The translations under genes were made by a program, and so were the position numbers. Positions 1 through 9,759 of a stretch of 26,011 nt of DNA are shown piece after piece. The stretch is from a virus. Position 1 is the stretch's first letter. Every line of letters starts with the position of its first letter. Under the pieces are notes generated by a model. The model was given only the letters and a program-made list of their open reading frames with translations. It made no database searches and was not told where the DNA came from. Location: IMG/VR virus record IMGVR_UViG_3300010331_000036, positions 1 through 26,011 of that record, one strand, 5' to 3'.

Positions 1-1
1 A

Positions 2-3000
2 ACCGCTATTGCTACTCGTGAAATAATTATTGGTGGAGGGAATGGTGGCAGTTGGGTAAATGGTTCAATTAGCGGTATTAGATTTACCAAAGATAGATGT
101 AGGCATACAGCAAACTTCACGCCACCAACCCAATTCGACATAGACGGTGCTGATGTAGTGTTCTGCACTAACTTTGATACCATATATGATGACAACTACG
201 TTATGGTACAACATATGGGAGACAGTTTGGTAGATGCTACTGGTAATGGGAATAACGGTGTTGCTACGGGAACTACTGTAGTTGACACGGTGTACGGTAA
301 AGCTAGGAACTTTAACAACAATCTTATTACAATACCAAGTTTAAACCTAAGTGCAACTGACAAAATATCAATTTTAACAATGTTTAGGGATTCCTATAAA
401 ACTGCAATACAGATTATCATGGAGCACAGTTCGAATTTTAACTCTAATAACTCATTTCTGCTTACAGAAGATACCACGGGCGTAATTTCGTTCACTAGTC
501 ACACGATGCCTGTTAGTAAATACAATGGTTCAGGCACAACTGTAGACAGGACAAATTCCTGGAATTGTTATGGCGTAACTTCTGACCGAAGTTTAGCGTT
601 TGCAAATGAGAATAAATTATATGCAAATGGTGTATATGATACATTGCTAGGGGTATCTAGAGATGAATCATCGGGGGTATATGGTAACTTTCCTTTATAT
701 ATAGGTAGGAGAGGTGCAGATAACTCAACACCTGCTTACATGGATATGGGTGAAGTTCGTATTTCAAACATAGCCCGTTCAGACGCTTGGACTAAAGCAG
801 AGTCGCTGGGACTTAAAAATAGTCTAGTAACTATTGCGGATGCTACATTCTACAGCTACTACGGAACAGGAACGTTCGAAACAGCGGTGCTGGACTTCAC
901 TGGAGTTATCGCTCCAGAGATAGGAACAGAGACGTTAGTAAAAACTTTAACTATACCAAGCGGTACTACAGCGTCAATCGAGTATAAGACCTCGGCTGAT
1001 AACTCTGCTTGGTCGGCTTATGCGACGCTTTCAACAGCAACGCTACCCTGGGCAAAGTATATGAAATTCAGAGTAAACTTTGCTACGGACGTAACACTAA
1101 AACTCACACCAGAGTTTAAAGAGCTTACTCTAGCCTACAAAACAGGGTACTTCTCCGAGGGGTACTGGACATCTGACGTTGTAACCCTTGCAATGGGCGG
1201 GCTTACTGCCGAGAGCATCGGGTATACTCTTGATGATTTGACTCCGACAGGCACGGCTACAGCGTTACAGACAAGGACTTCTGTGGATAATATCACTTGG
1301 ACAGCCTGGGTAAATACTACCTTTGCAACACTTCCAGTTGCCAATTATTTACAGTACAGAGTGAAGCTGACACCTAATACGGCGTTGACGTTATCCCCTA
1401 TACACAAGAAATCCTATGTAGGGTATACGGTTGGGTTCCAATCAACAGGGTCTTGGACAAGCCCAGTATACGACTTGACGTCCTACAAGCAAGACACAAT
1501 CGAGTTTGAGATGGCGGGAGCCTTTGCAGACTTCATAGTCTTAAACCCTGTAACCAAAATCACAGCCTGGATTAAGACGTCCTACAACAATGACACGTGG
1601 ACGGCTTGGCAGAAGTTTGATTTTGACAACGTGGCTTGGGATTATAGCGATTTGACTATGAACCCATATATCCAGCTCAAGATTGATTACGTCTCCACAA
1701 ACGAGATGCAGACTCCAATCATAAACAGCTTCACGTTCAGAGAAGCAGACGACTTAAAGCTTGCTGTGTGGACATCTGCACCGATTGATGTGTCGATGGC
1801 TAAGACGCTGAACTCTGGCAAGGTATTGGCTCAGTATACTAACGGAGGCGGTTCTCTTGCACTTATGAGTAGAACGTCGCCAGACGGAATAACAGGCTGG
1901 TCTTCGTGGTCGAACGTGGACGCTAGTTACAACATAGTTAGCCCACCAAATAACTTCGTACAGATAAAGGCGTTGTTCTATGGATACAACTCAAAGCTTA
2001 CCGAACTCGTTCTATCAATGGACGGGAACGCCAGTGTCAAGGTACTGGGAACGGGGCTATCACTGGGAACAGATTATAGCTTTACGGTACTGAGAGACAA
2101 GCTGATAATAGCCAATGGTAAAGACCCGCTAAAGAAGTGGGACGGTACCACAGACACGTTATTGGCAGTACCTAACTCTCCGCCTACGCTAAAGCACGTG
2201 ATTACCCATCACAACAGAGTATGGGGCGTAGATGCTGAGAACCAGTCAAGAGTACGTTACAGCAACATCTTAGACCCAGAGAAGTGGGATGCGTTTGACT
2301 TTATCGACTTCAACCCAGAGGACGGGGATTATATCCTTAGCATACTGAAATACGGGCAGAACGTGTTAGTTTCCAAACAGAGGTCAATGGCGTTGCTTAC
2401 AGGAAACAAGACGTCCAACTACTCGGTATCGTGGCTAGAGTCCGAACAGGGCTGTTCTTCTGCAAGAGGGATATGCCAGGCAGACAAGTACGTGGCTTAT
2501 GTGGCTCAAGACGGTGTCAGATTTACGGATTTAGCCAACAGTATCGTAGCCACAGAGCGTGTGTTACCTAACTGGAATATGATAAACAAACGTAGGTTAT
2601 CGCAGTCCGCTATCGTATACTGGAGAAACAAGTTATTCGTAGCGTTACCGACAGAAGAAAGTCTTGTCAACAATGTAGTTTGGGTGTATGATTTCCTTAG
2701 AAATTCTTGGGCAATTAGAGAGGGCTGGTCAGTTTCTTCGTGGCTCAAGTTTAATCAGTACGGAGAAGATATACTACTAGCTGGCTCTAGTGAGACAGGA
2801 CAGATACACGAAGTCGACGTTACTGACTACGATGACGCTATACCAGTAGCGTACAAATGGAAGTCAAAAGACTTTAACTTCAAGGCACCAGAACGGTACA
2901 AGCTGTTTAGGAATATATTCCTGGACATCGCAGGAACGTCAGATACGACGCTCTTGTACGTGGACTTGATAGTAGACGGCGTCATAACTGGAACGTATAC

Positions 3001-3172
3001 TACTGAGATACCAGCTGGTGCTGGGTCTAAACATAGCCGAAGAATACTGCCACCGTTATACGGAGCTGTACTCGGAAGCACTCTGACAATACAATTACGG
3101 GGTAGATGTGCTATACAAGGTATCACAATCGAGTACGTAATGAGAGGGGCTATCCCAGGAGGGAATATGTAA
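2..3172 (+). CDS. Large tail/receptor-contact virion protein (5' end outside window)
   Basis: The frame is open from base 2 with no stop before 3170, so the gene starts upstream and only its last 1056 codons are here. A GTG at 158 is internal: the codons before it encode a typical LamG end (ISGIRFTKDRCRHTANFTPP). A second LamG-like domain follows at about 158-790, ending in GEVRISNIARSDA. Next come three or four repeats of about 75-100 residues sharing a pattern of S.D...W..W followed by YLQYR/YIQLK (about 960-2010), which look like beta-sandwich units. The last third (about 2030-3172) has WDGT, NRVWGVD and DFLRNSWAIREGW repeats that suggest a beta-propeller plus a C-terminal beta-sandwich. 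LamG domains commonly bind sugars, so a role in host contact at the tail is inferred. A propeller-like part could instead mean a podovirus-style tail nozzle. The stop overlaps the next start (TAATG). Confidence 0.75.
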   Translation, partial: TAIATREIIIGGGNGGSWVNGSISGIRFTKDRCRHTANFTPPTQFDIDGADVVFCTNFDTIYDDNYVMVQHMGDSLVDATGNGNNGVATGTTVVDTVYGKARNFNNNLITIPSLNLSATDKISILTMFRDSYKTAIQIIMEHSSNFNSNNSFLLTEDTTGVISFTSHTMPVSKYNGSGTTVDRTNSWNCYGVTSDRSLAFANENKLYANGVYDTLLGVSRDESSGVYGNFPLYIGRRGADNSTPAYMDMGEVRISNIARSDAWTKAESLGLKNSLVTIADATFYSYYGTGTFETAVLDFTGVIAPEIGTETLVKTLTIPSGTTASIEYKTSADNSAWSAYATLSTATLPWAKYMKFRVNFATDVTLKLTPEFKELTLAYKTGYFSEGYWTSDVVTLAMGGLTAESIGYTLDDLTPTGTATALQTRTSVDNITWTAWVNTTFATLPVANYLQYRVKLTPNTALTLSPIHKKSYVGYTVGFQSTGSWTSPVYDLTSYKQDTIEFEMAGAFADFIVLNPVTKITAWIKTSYNNDTWTAWQKFDFDNVAWDYSDLTMNPYIQLKIDYVSTNEMQTPIINSFTFREADDLKLAVWTSAPIDVSMAKTLNSGKVLAQYTNGGGSLALMSRTSPDGITGWSSWSNVDASYNIVSPPNNFVQIKALFYGYNSKLTELVLSMDGNASVKVLGTGLSLGTDYSFTVLRDKLIIANGKDPLKKWDGTTDTLLAVPNSPPTLKHVITHHNRVWGVDAENQSRVRYSNILDPEKWDAFDFIDFNPEDGDYILSILKYGQNVLVSKQRSMALLTGNKTSNYSVSWLESEQGCSSARGICQADKYVAYVAQDGVRFTDLANSIVATERVLPNWNMINKRRLSQSAIVYWRNKLFVALPTEESLVNNVVWVYDFLRNSWAIREGWSVSSWLKFNQYGEDILLAGSSETGQIHEVDVTDYDDAIPVAYKWKSKDFNFKAPERYKLFRNIFLDIAGTSDTTLLYVDLIVDGVITGTYTTEIPAGAGSKHSRRILPPLYGAVLGSTLTIQLRGRCAIQGITIEYVMRGAIPGGNM

Positions 3173-3714
3173 TGGGCTGGTTAAATTCAGAAAAGGCTCC
3201 CGAAAAATGGAGCCCAGCATTTTTCAAGATGTTTGTGGAGCGTCTTAGGACAGCTCTTAACAACATAGATGAATCCAACCTCCCCGACGGCTTGTCGGGG
3301 GGTTTGATAAAAGCACATACTGTTTCGACAGGGGCGTTGGCAAATTTCTCTCACGAGCACTCGATATTTGCACAAGCGACGCCGTACACTACCGTTAGCA
3401 TAACTGCTGTTGTGGTAGGGACACTAATTCAATGGACTCCATCAAATTGGGGTACAGGGAATGTAAAAATAATGTTAGAAGTAATTGGTGGCGTTTCAAA
3501 CGCCACCGCTACTGCCACATTTGAGCTTTGGGGGTCTGTTTCGGGTAAACTAGCGACTGTAACGACTCAAGCAGTTTCTCTAGGCTTATTACGCTCAAGT
3601 GTAATCTCCCCACCAGGGCAAAGTGAGAACCTATTTTTAAAGGCGTATACGAGTAATGCGACCTATTCAGCACAGGCACTATCAGCTAAAGTGATAATCG
3701 TGCCTAGTTACTAA
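3172..3714 (+). CDS. Small fibre-like virion protein (180 aa)
   Basis: The start is ATG 3172, which shares its A with the upstream stop (TAATG) and has AGGAGG eight bases before it. The frame is open further back to 3106, but an earlier start would lie inside the tail gene and lacks a ribosome site. Residues 1-45 are helical and charged (FFKMFVERLRTALNNIDESN), followed by a glycine hinge (DGLSGG). The rest is Ser/Thr/Ala-rich beta-type sequence (for example NATATATFELWGSVSG). This anchor-plus-beta layout is common in short phage tail fibres and accessory baseplate proteins, but I do not recognise a specific family. Tight coupling to the tail gene supports a virion role. The hinge is encoded by a strong DNA hairpin. 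Confidence 0.65.
   Translation: MGWLNSEKAPEKWSPAFFKMFVERLRTALNNIDESNLPDGLSGGLIKAHTVSTGALANFSHEHSIFAQATPYTTVSITAVVVGTLIQWTPSNWGTGNVKIMLEVIGGVSNATATATFELWGSVSGKLATVTTQAVSLGLLRSSVISPPGQSENLFLKAYTSNATYSAQALSAKVIIVPSY
3277..3305 (+). other. GC-rich hairpin inside a coding sequence
   Basis: CCCCGAC and GTCGGGG pair perfectly around a GGCTT loop, and a G-U, a G-C and two A-T pairs extend the stem past one mismatch. It encodes the hinge LPDGLSGG of the fibre-like protein. Only three T residues follow, and it lies 400 bases before the stop, so an intrinsic terminator is unlikely. Confidence 0.6.
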
Positions 3715-3728
3715 CGGAGGTATAAATT

Positions 3729-5210
3729 ATGTCAAGTGCACAAACCAGACAAATGCAAGCGTTATTGGACGCTAAAAAGAACAAAACCTATGACACAGGG
3801 GGCAAACAAAAACTGACTCCATTCGTATCAAACAAGCCAAACACGTCAAACTTAAAATCGTTTGACGTCAACAAGTACGCCACAGACGGAAAAGCTTCGG
3901 GGGCGGCAGCCATCACAGCCCCAGGAGCAATAACAACGGGAGCTGGGGCTAATTTGACTAAGCCATCCCCAACTATCTTGGGTACTGGGTCTAATCCTGG
4001 GTATACACCAACGCCACTGGGCAACACGAAAGCGGCACCAAGCACAGGCGGTGGATACACTCCGCCTAGAAATACTGGCGGCGGCGGAAGTCCTAGTCCA
4101 CAAGCACCTCAAGCGTCACAGCAGTCTACTGACTCTAGCACTACGCTAATAGGCGGACAGGAAGTACCTCAAGACCAGCCTCAGCTAGAGACTAATGTGG
4201 GCAGTGGCGGTGGTGGAGGAAGTGTAGGACAGTCCGTAAGCCAAATCAGAAATGATTACGCTAGTGCGTCTGTGCAAGACCAGGCAACAATGGCGGCGAT
4301 GATGGAGGGTATGCTATCCTACATAGATAAGATGGGTGGAGACTTAACCGCTCAAATCAGAGGACAAATGGGAATGGACGACCCAGAGACAGCTAACGCT
4401 ATTGCAATGATAAGAAGAGAAGCCGAAGGGTTCCATAAAGAGATGCTAGAAGACCTTAACTCTAAAGGGTTAGTGCAGTCTGGTATCTACGCTGAGGCTA
4501 AATCGAGACTTGCAGAGTCCCAGGGAATGAACGTAAGTAACTTTGTGGCACAGCGTTTCGGAGACCTACAGAGTCAACTTAACAGTGCTATGATGAACAT
4601 AGGACAAATGAGAACGGGTGCAATGTCTAGCGGTATGGGTATGGTAAATCAGAACCTTATGGCAGATAGAAGCACACAAGCCCAATTAGGTATGCAAGGA
4701 TTGTCCGCTGAATTGACAGCACGAGGACAGGATATGCAACAGAACCAATGGGGACAGACCTTTGATTGGCAGAAGTCCACAGATACAAGAAACTTCGGCT
4801 ATCAGCAAGCTACCGATACAAGAAACTTCGACTACACTCAGCAAAGAGACGCTGTTGGAGACAAGCAATTCGGTCAGAGTCTCTCAGCCTCAAGAGCGTC
4901 GTCCGGAGCTGGTAACTCTCTTGGGTGGGCACAATTCGGAGCTCAGCAAGATGCAAGCAAGAGATACGACCAGCAATATGCTTATGACGCCGGCAATCAG
5001 TTTGTGGCTAGTTATGGCTCGCCAAAGACTCCACAGGAATATCAAAGCACACTAGCTATGCTAGATGCTAACCCAATGTTCCAAGACCCAGCGACTAAGG
5101 ACTATATCGTAAGCCAGATTGTTAAGCCTCAAGTGGCACAGCCTATGTCTAGGACTCAGCCTAGCCAGATGGCTGGGGCGTCAAGGTTCTTCGTACCAGG
5201 TAGAAGATAG
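3729..5210 (+). CDS. Low-complexity/coiled virion protein (493 aa), possible internal or ejection protein
   Basis: ATG 3729 follows a GGAGG at 3717-3721. Residues 1-170 are rich in Gly, Pro, Ser, Thr and Gln with Gly runs, so probably disordered. Residues about 175-345 are predicted helical, rich in Met, Gln and Ala (MMEGMLSYIDKMGG, MIRREAEGFHKEMLEDLNSK). Three 11-residue repeats follow at residues 345-377 with core TDTRNF. Gln/Met-rich, repeat-bearing proteins of this kind beside a giant protein are often internal or ejected virion components. That role is inferred from position and composition only. The gene sits between the fibre-like protein and the 1480-aa protein with gaps of about 12-14 bases, so the three are probably co-translated late genes. 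Confidence 0.6.
   Translation: MSSAQTRQMQALLDAKKNKTYDTGGKQKLTPFVSNKPNTSNLKSFDVNKYATDGKASGAAAITAPGAITTGAGANLTKPSPTILGTGSNPGYTPTPLGNTKAAPSTGGGYTPPRNTGGGGSPSPQAPQASQQSTDSSTTLIGGQEVPQDQPQLETNVGSGGGGGSVGQSVSQIRNDYASASVQDQATMAAMMEGMLSYIDKMGGDLTAQIRGQMGMDDPETANAIAMIRREAEGFHKEMLEDLNSKGLVQSGIYAEAKSRLAESQGMNVSNFVAQRFGDLQSQLNSAMMNIGQMRTGAMSSGMGMVNQNLMADRSTQAQLGMQGLSAELTARGQDMQQNQWGQTFDWQKSTDTRNFGYQQATDTRNFDYTQQRDAVGDKQFGQSLSASRASSGAGNSLGWAQFGAQQDASKRYDQQYAYDAGNQFVASYGSPKTPQEYQSTLAMLDANPMFQDPATKDYIVSQIVKPQVAQPMSRTQPSQMAGASRFFVPGRR
4761..4859 (+). repeat. Three tandem 33-bp (11-codon) repeats
   Basis: Units start at 4761, 4794 and 4827 and encode FDWQKSTDTRN, FGYQQATDTRN and FDYTQQRDAVG. The stretch GATACAAGAAACTTCG is identical in the first two units. 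The third has diverged in its second half. The in-frame period points to a repeated helical or extended protein element, not to a DNA element. Confidence 0.75.
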
Positions 5211-5222
5211 AGGAGGTGCTGT

Positions 5223-8200
5223 ATGGCACAGTTTGATTATCAAAAGTACAATGGCTACACGCCACAACAGAAGATGCCTAAGCCCCCTAAGTACAGCTTA
5301 GCGGGTCAAGGGTACAAACTGCCTACAGCGTCCAATCCTTTAATCCCTATGAACAACCCATACAAATCTATCGAGAATTACAAAACACGCTTAACTGGGG
5401 TGGGAGCACCCGTCCCAGAGCGTGATGCCGATGGAGATGGTGGGTTGCTTAATGGGGTTTTAAGAGTATTGCAGATGACGGGTAGTGCTTCAACTAACGT
5501 CATTCACGACGTTGTAAAGGGTATCCAGACACCAGGTAAACAGAACACGCTAGGAAGTCTAGGCAAGTCCTATGTGGATAGTTTCACAGGGAAACGCCAA
5601 GACACAATGACTGACGTGTTTGATACAATGGGCTGGAAAGCAGACGAGAACCCCGACGGAAAATGGTACAAACCCTGGACTTGGGACGGAAGCAACACCA
5701 TCAGAAACATCGCCACACTGGGAGCCGACATCGTTGTCGACCCTCTTTCATGGGTTTCTTTTGGGGCTCTCGGACTTGGTAAGAACGTTGCAAAAGGCGT
5801 AACTAAAGAGGCTCTAGGCAAGCTTGCAACCACTCAAACAGGGCACATAGACGACATAGCTACGGCTATTGCGAAAGAGTTTGACACGGCTGACTTTGTG
5901 TTAGAGCCCGCAAAGGTTCTCGCTCAAGCGATGAAAGTGACTAAAGATAAAGACCAAGCCGAGTTGTTAATGCGTACAGCGTATTCATTGACTAAGACAA
6001 GCAAAGCCACAGACCTAAAGACGCTTGAGTATTTGATGGATAAGGGCTTTAACGGGCTGAATGAGGACATCATAAACAACTTCGCAAAGTCAAGTAGTAA
6101 GTCTCAAGAGGGCATTATCACTGGGTTTGACGGTATGAGCGAGCTGACTAAAGCTATAAAAAGTCGTTCGGGTTCCCTGTCAAGTGCTCTGGGAAAAGGT
6201 CTCTCTGGTGCAACTGGTGGAGCTAACCTATACTCAGCTATCAAGGGTGCTAAGAGCTTAGACGAGTTTGACACAATGGTAGGTGGAGTAAAAGGCGTTC
6301 TTGAGGGCTTAAACAAGAACACTGGTTGGGATTTAATCCCAGACTGGAAAGCGGGTATGACTAAGCCAGAGTTTGAATTAGCCAAAGATGAAGTCCGTAC
6401 TATGCAATTAAAACGTATCTACCCGAATATGGACGACGCTCAGATAGGGACTAAACTACTGGACAAGACCCTAGACATAAGAGAATTAGACGTTCTTGAG
6501 TCTCTGTATGCTGGCTTTAAGTCTATGGATTCTACAAAGCTTGAAATACTATCTAAAGATATTATATCATTTAGGTATGGCAAGAAAGCACCAAAGCTAG
6601 ATGACGCACGAGTAGCCAGCGTTCTACAACGATTTGACTCAGAACGTGGACTAAGGAGCCAGGTCAAAGAGCTTGGAGATGGAATTGAATTTGCCAATGG
6701 ATTGCAACGTGCTTACGATGCGTCTAAGGGGCGGTTCTTCTTTAGATACCACAACCCGTTCAATAACAAGGTGCTACCTATTGTGGAACTTACTAACGTA
6801 GCCAAAAACCCAGCAATGAAAAAAGCTGGGGAAGTAGCCTTTGGACTGCCTGGTATCAGACAGGGAAGAGACATTTTGGGGTACATATTCCAGCCAGAGT
6901 ATATGGGTAAGAAGTCTAAACTGGTAAGAACACGTAACGATGCTTTAATGAAAGTGGACAGCGATGTAAAGTCGGCAAAGATAACCCCAGAAAAGGCAAT
7001 AGCTAAGCGTGCTGAAATCAACGATAAATTTGACTACGCTATAGACGCCCGAAACGACTTTGCAAAGAAGATGTCAAAGTACCTACATCTGGAGACGGCT
7101 ATACCTTATAAGACAGCAGAGTCAGCGACCAATATATTTTGGGACGAGACACATACGCTGGATAAGGCGTTCTTAAAGAGTGAGACGCTAATGAAGGGCG
7201 TAAGCTATTACAGACAGCGTAACAACTCCGATGCGTCTAGGGTAGGATGGGAATTACTACGAGGCAGAGAACTTGAGGACGTTCTGGACGAGGTTATGGG
7301 AACCGACGACGCTTTAGAACTAATTGATGATAGTATGCTAGAATTAGCTGAGGCGTCTCGAGAGATTCTAAGGCAGGCATTTTCAGACCCTAAGATGCAG
7401 AAGTTTATAAAGAACAACCAGGTTAAGGACGCAGAGATGGAAATTATAGAACGTGCATCGGGAAAAGTTACGATGTACTTCGGTGCACTCAAAGACTTTG
7501 ATGAAACCAGAGGAACGATATTTTCCAATGTGGAACAGTCCGACAAATCAAAGGGGGTATTCGGGTTTGGTGTAGACTCAGACAAGCCTATAAAGAACAT
7601 AGTAACCCCAGAGAATTACGTTCACGCTGTATACAAAAACACAGACAGAGACACAATGAAAATCAGCAGTATGGACAAGAGTGACGTTGACAACATCAAG
7701 ACCAACACCTCCCAGCAGTCATTTTCAGCAGACGAGAAACAAATCGAGTCTATGTTTGACGCTCGAATATACGGCAAAGAGCCTGTAGACAATATCATTA
7801 TGTCTATGGCACTAAGAAACACGGAGAGTTTGCGTGTAGACCTTAATAGGCGTCTAGTAGCAGACATTCAGAACGCTATAAGGCTAGAGCCTGGGTTCAG
7901 TAGTTTGATTAATACTAAGATGATGTACGGAGCCACGCCAATCAAAATAGGCAAGGACGAGTTTTTTGCAATGCCAGAGGTTGTCAATCAGCTAAACAGG
8001 ATTGTGGATACGTTCTCAACCAACCTGGGTGTAGCTCAGCTAGTAAGTTATATGGACAATGTAACTAACGCTATGAAGAGGTTACAGACTTCCTTGAACC
8101 CAGCGTTCATACTGAGAAACGCCATAGGCGAGCCGGCAATGAATTTCTTTGACGGCGTAAAGGCTATCTCTTGGAGCAAGGCGGTTGAGGTTCTTACAGG

Positions 8201-9665
8201 GTCTAAATCCGAGGGGTTTGTGAGAGTCGGAGACACGATGTTTCACAAGGGCGAGTTTGCCTATAAGAACCCACCAGATTTTAAAGCTAAGCCACAACTC
8301 AACTACAAACAGCGAATGAAAGCTGACGCTAGTTTTGCAAAGGGTTTAGATGACTTCTTGAAGAATTCCACAGAGCCCCCTAGAGCTGGAGAGACACCAT
8401 ACAAGTACAACCAAAGGCTGTCACGGCAGTACGCTAGAGAGAACTCCGCAGTCCCTATGCAACCTCACGAGAGCATACGTGCTGTAGACCCCGAAACGGG
8501 TTCTGTGGGAAACTACTCGAAAGAGTTTAACTCAGAGCAGAGTATCAGAGAGGGTATCATAGGGGGTAAAGGTATAAGTACCATAACACTTGGTAACAAC
8601 ACCTATACTCACATAGAACTGCTAAACCATTTCAGAGACTTAGGCTTAGGCTGGTCGGGTGTTAGTAAGGGAAATCTGATACAGAATTCTTCAAGTACCA
8701 TCAGAAATGAAGTAGCTGGGCAAGTAGGAAATCCTGTACTTAACGCTGTAGCCAATATGGGCGATGGCGTAGAGACACTCACAAGGCTTTCCCACTTCAT
8801 AGACAAGCTCGACCAGGGCTTTGGACTAGAAGAGGCAGCGAGTGCCGTTAGAGCGTATCACGTCGATTACAGGGACTTGACGCTACCAGAACGTAACGTG
8901 TTCAGAAGATTAGCTCCCTATTACACATATATGAGGAAAAATCTTCCAATACAGGTAAAAAATGTGTATACTAATCTTGGTAAAGTAAATATGGTATCAG
9001 AGCTAGTTAGGTCGTCTTATGACGCTATTGAGGTAAACAACAATGGCAATGCTCCCGTCACTGACGACTATCTAAAAGAGGGACTCGCTATTCCACTAGG
9101 GATAGACCCACAAGGTAATGTCCAGTATCTTAACTGGAACTTGCCTATTATAGACATAGGACGTTTACGCCTTGACTTAGGAGAGTCCTTTGATATGAAC
9201 ATATTAGAGATGTTACACCCAGCGATAAAGGCGGCGTTTGAAATACCCGCTAACACGTCGTTAGGATTTAACCAGCCAATCGAACAATTCCAGGGTCAAG
9301 AGACTCCCCTCTTACCAGGAACAGATACGTTTGGTATCCCAAAGGTCGCCAACTACTTTATACAACAACTAGGTGTTGCAGAAAGTGCGAGGAAGATGCT
9401 AGGAACTGGGTACAACGCCCTCACAGGGGCAGAGCCAGACCCAATGAAACCTACTCAGATGCCGTTGTTCCAGAGTCTTGTACCAGTGAAAAACCAGTAT
9501 AACACGCTGAATAACCAAGCATACCAGTATCGAGACCAACTGCAAGAGTACGTGAATTACCTTGAACAAGAGGGACTACCCGTACCATCAATGGCAGAGC
9601 TTGAAAAGATGCAGTATACCCCAGGGGGTAGAAAGCCGAAATACAGTGCATACACGCCTAGATAG
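5223..9665 (+). CDS. Giant virion protein (1480 aa), possible DNA-ejection/internal protein
   Basis: ATG 5223 is preceded by GAGGAGG, 12 bases after the previous stop. At 1480 aa it is the largest gene in the window. Residues about 155-200 hold a Gly/Ala-rich amphipathic stretch (LGADIVVDPLSWVSFGALGLG). Most of 200-900 is charged and helical. Near residue 957 is LNPAFILRNAIGEPAMNFF and near 1213 DYRDLTLPERNVFRRLAPYY followed by TYMRKNLP. I remember such Arg/aromatic segments from large polyvalent or internal proteins of many uncultured phages, but I cannot name the family with certainty. The C-terminus is Pro/Gln-rich. No lysozyme, transglycosylase or polymerase catalytic motif was found by eye. 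Its place just before the lysis genes and after virion genes supports a structural, possibly ejected, protein. A very long tape measure is a less likely alternative because strong coiled-coil periodicity is not evident. Confidence 0.6.
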   Translation: MAQFDYQKYNGYTPQQKMPKPPKYSLAGQGYKLPTASNPLIPMNNPYKSIENYKTRLTGVGAPVPERDADGDGGLLNGVLRVLQMTGSASTNVIHDVVKGIQTPGKQNTLGSLGKSYVDSFTGKRQDTMTDVFDTMGWKADENPDGKWYKPWTWDGSNTIRNIATLGADIVVDPLSWVSFGALGLGKNVAKGVTKEALGKLATTQTGHIDDIATAIAKEFDTADFVLEPAKVLAQAMKVTKDKDQAELLMRTAYSLTKTSKATDLKTLEYLMDKGFNGLNEDIINNFAKSSSKSQEGIITGFDGMSELTKAIKSRSGSLSSALGKGLSGATGGANLYSAIKGAKSLDEFDTMVGGVKGVLEGLNKNTGWDLIPDWKAGMTKPEFELAKDEVRTMQLKRIYPNMDDAQIGTKLLDKTLDIRELDVLESLYAGFKSMDSTKLEILSKDIISFRYGKKAPKLDDARVASVLQRFDSERGLRSQVKELGDGIEFANGLQRAYDASKGRFFFRYHNPFNNKVLPIVELTNVAKNPAMKKAGEVAFGLPGIRQGRDILGYIFQPEYMGKKSKLVRTRNDALMKVDSDVKSAKITPEKAIAKRAEINDKFDYAIDARNDFAKKMSKYLHLETAIPYKTAESATNIFWDETHTLDKAFLKSETLMKGVSYYRQRNNSDASRVGWELLRGRELEDVLDEVMGTDDALELIDDSMLELAEASREILRQAFSDPKMQKFIKNNQVKDAEMEIIERASGKVTMYFGALKDFDETRGTIFSNVEQSDKSKGVFGFGVDSDKPIKNIVTPENYVHAVYKNTDRDTMKISSMDKSDVDNIKTNTSQQSFSADEKQIESMFDARIYGKEPVDNIIMSMALRNTESLRVDLNRRLVADIQNAIRLEPGFSSLINTKMMYGATPIKIGKDEFFAMPEVVNQLNRIVDTFSTNLGVAQLVSYMDNVTNAMKRLQTSLNPAFILRNAIGEPAMNFFDGVKAISWSKAVEVLTGSKSEGFVRVGDTMFHKGEFAYKNPPDFKAKPQLNYKQRMKADASFAKGLDDFLKNSTEPPRAGETPYKYNQRLSRQYARENSAVPMQPHESIRAVDPETGSVGNYSKEFNSEQSIREGIIGGKGISTITLGNNTYTHIELLNHFRDLGLGWSGVSKGNLIQNSSSTIRNEVAGQVGNPVLNAVANMGDGVETLTRLSHFIDKLDQGFGLEEAASAVRAYHVDYRDLTLPERNVFRRLAPYYTYMRKNLPIQVKNVYTNLGKVNMVSELVRSSYDAIEVNNNGNAPVTDDYLKEGLAIPLGIDPQGNVQYLNWNLPIIDIGRLRLDLGESFDMNILEMLHPAIKAAFEIPANTSLGFNQPIEQFQGQETPLLPGTDTFGIPKVANYFIQQLGVAESARKMLGTGYNALTGAEPDPMKPTQMPLFQSLVPVKNQYNTLNNQAYQYRDQLQEYVNYLEQEGLPVPSMAELEKMQYTPGGRKPKYSAYTPR

Positions 9666-9687
9666 CAAATAAGGGAGGACAAAAACT

Positions 9688-9759
9688 ATGACAAGAACGT
9701 TATTAACAACAGAAAGGGTGGTGGCTTTATGCAAGACTGCACAATGGAAATGCAACTAA
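9688..9759 (+). CDS. Possible 23-codon leader peptide before the lysis genes
   Basis: A GGGAGG at 9673-9678 is followed ten bases later by ATG 9688 and an open frame of 23 codons (MTRTLLTTERVVALCKTAQW plus KCN) ending at TAA 9759. It overlaps the first 31 bases of the XhlA-like gene in another frame. Its ribosome site is better than that of the XhlA-like gene, so ribosomes may load here and be handed on. It may instead be non-functional; nothing in the peptide is recognisable. Confidence 0.35.
   Translation: MTRTLLTTERVVALCKTAQWKCN

Noticed and set aside
158-160. GTG as the true start of the tail gene
   Set aside because: The frame is open to base 2 and the codons before it complete a LamG domain; no ribosome site lies before the GTG.
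3106-3171. Earlier start for the fibre-like gene
   Set aside because: It lies inside the tail gene with no ribosome site, while ATG 3172 has AGGAGG and the TAATG junction.
3277-3305. Intrinsic terminator
   Set aside because: The hairpin is inside a gene and lacks a proper T-run.
7208-7600. Minus-strand frame of 130 codons
   Set aside because: Shadow of the 1480-aa virion gene, Ser/Leu-rich composition typical of antisense frames.
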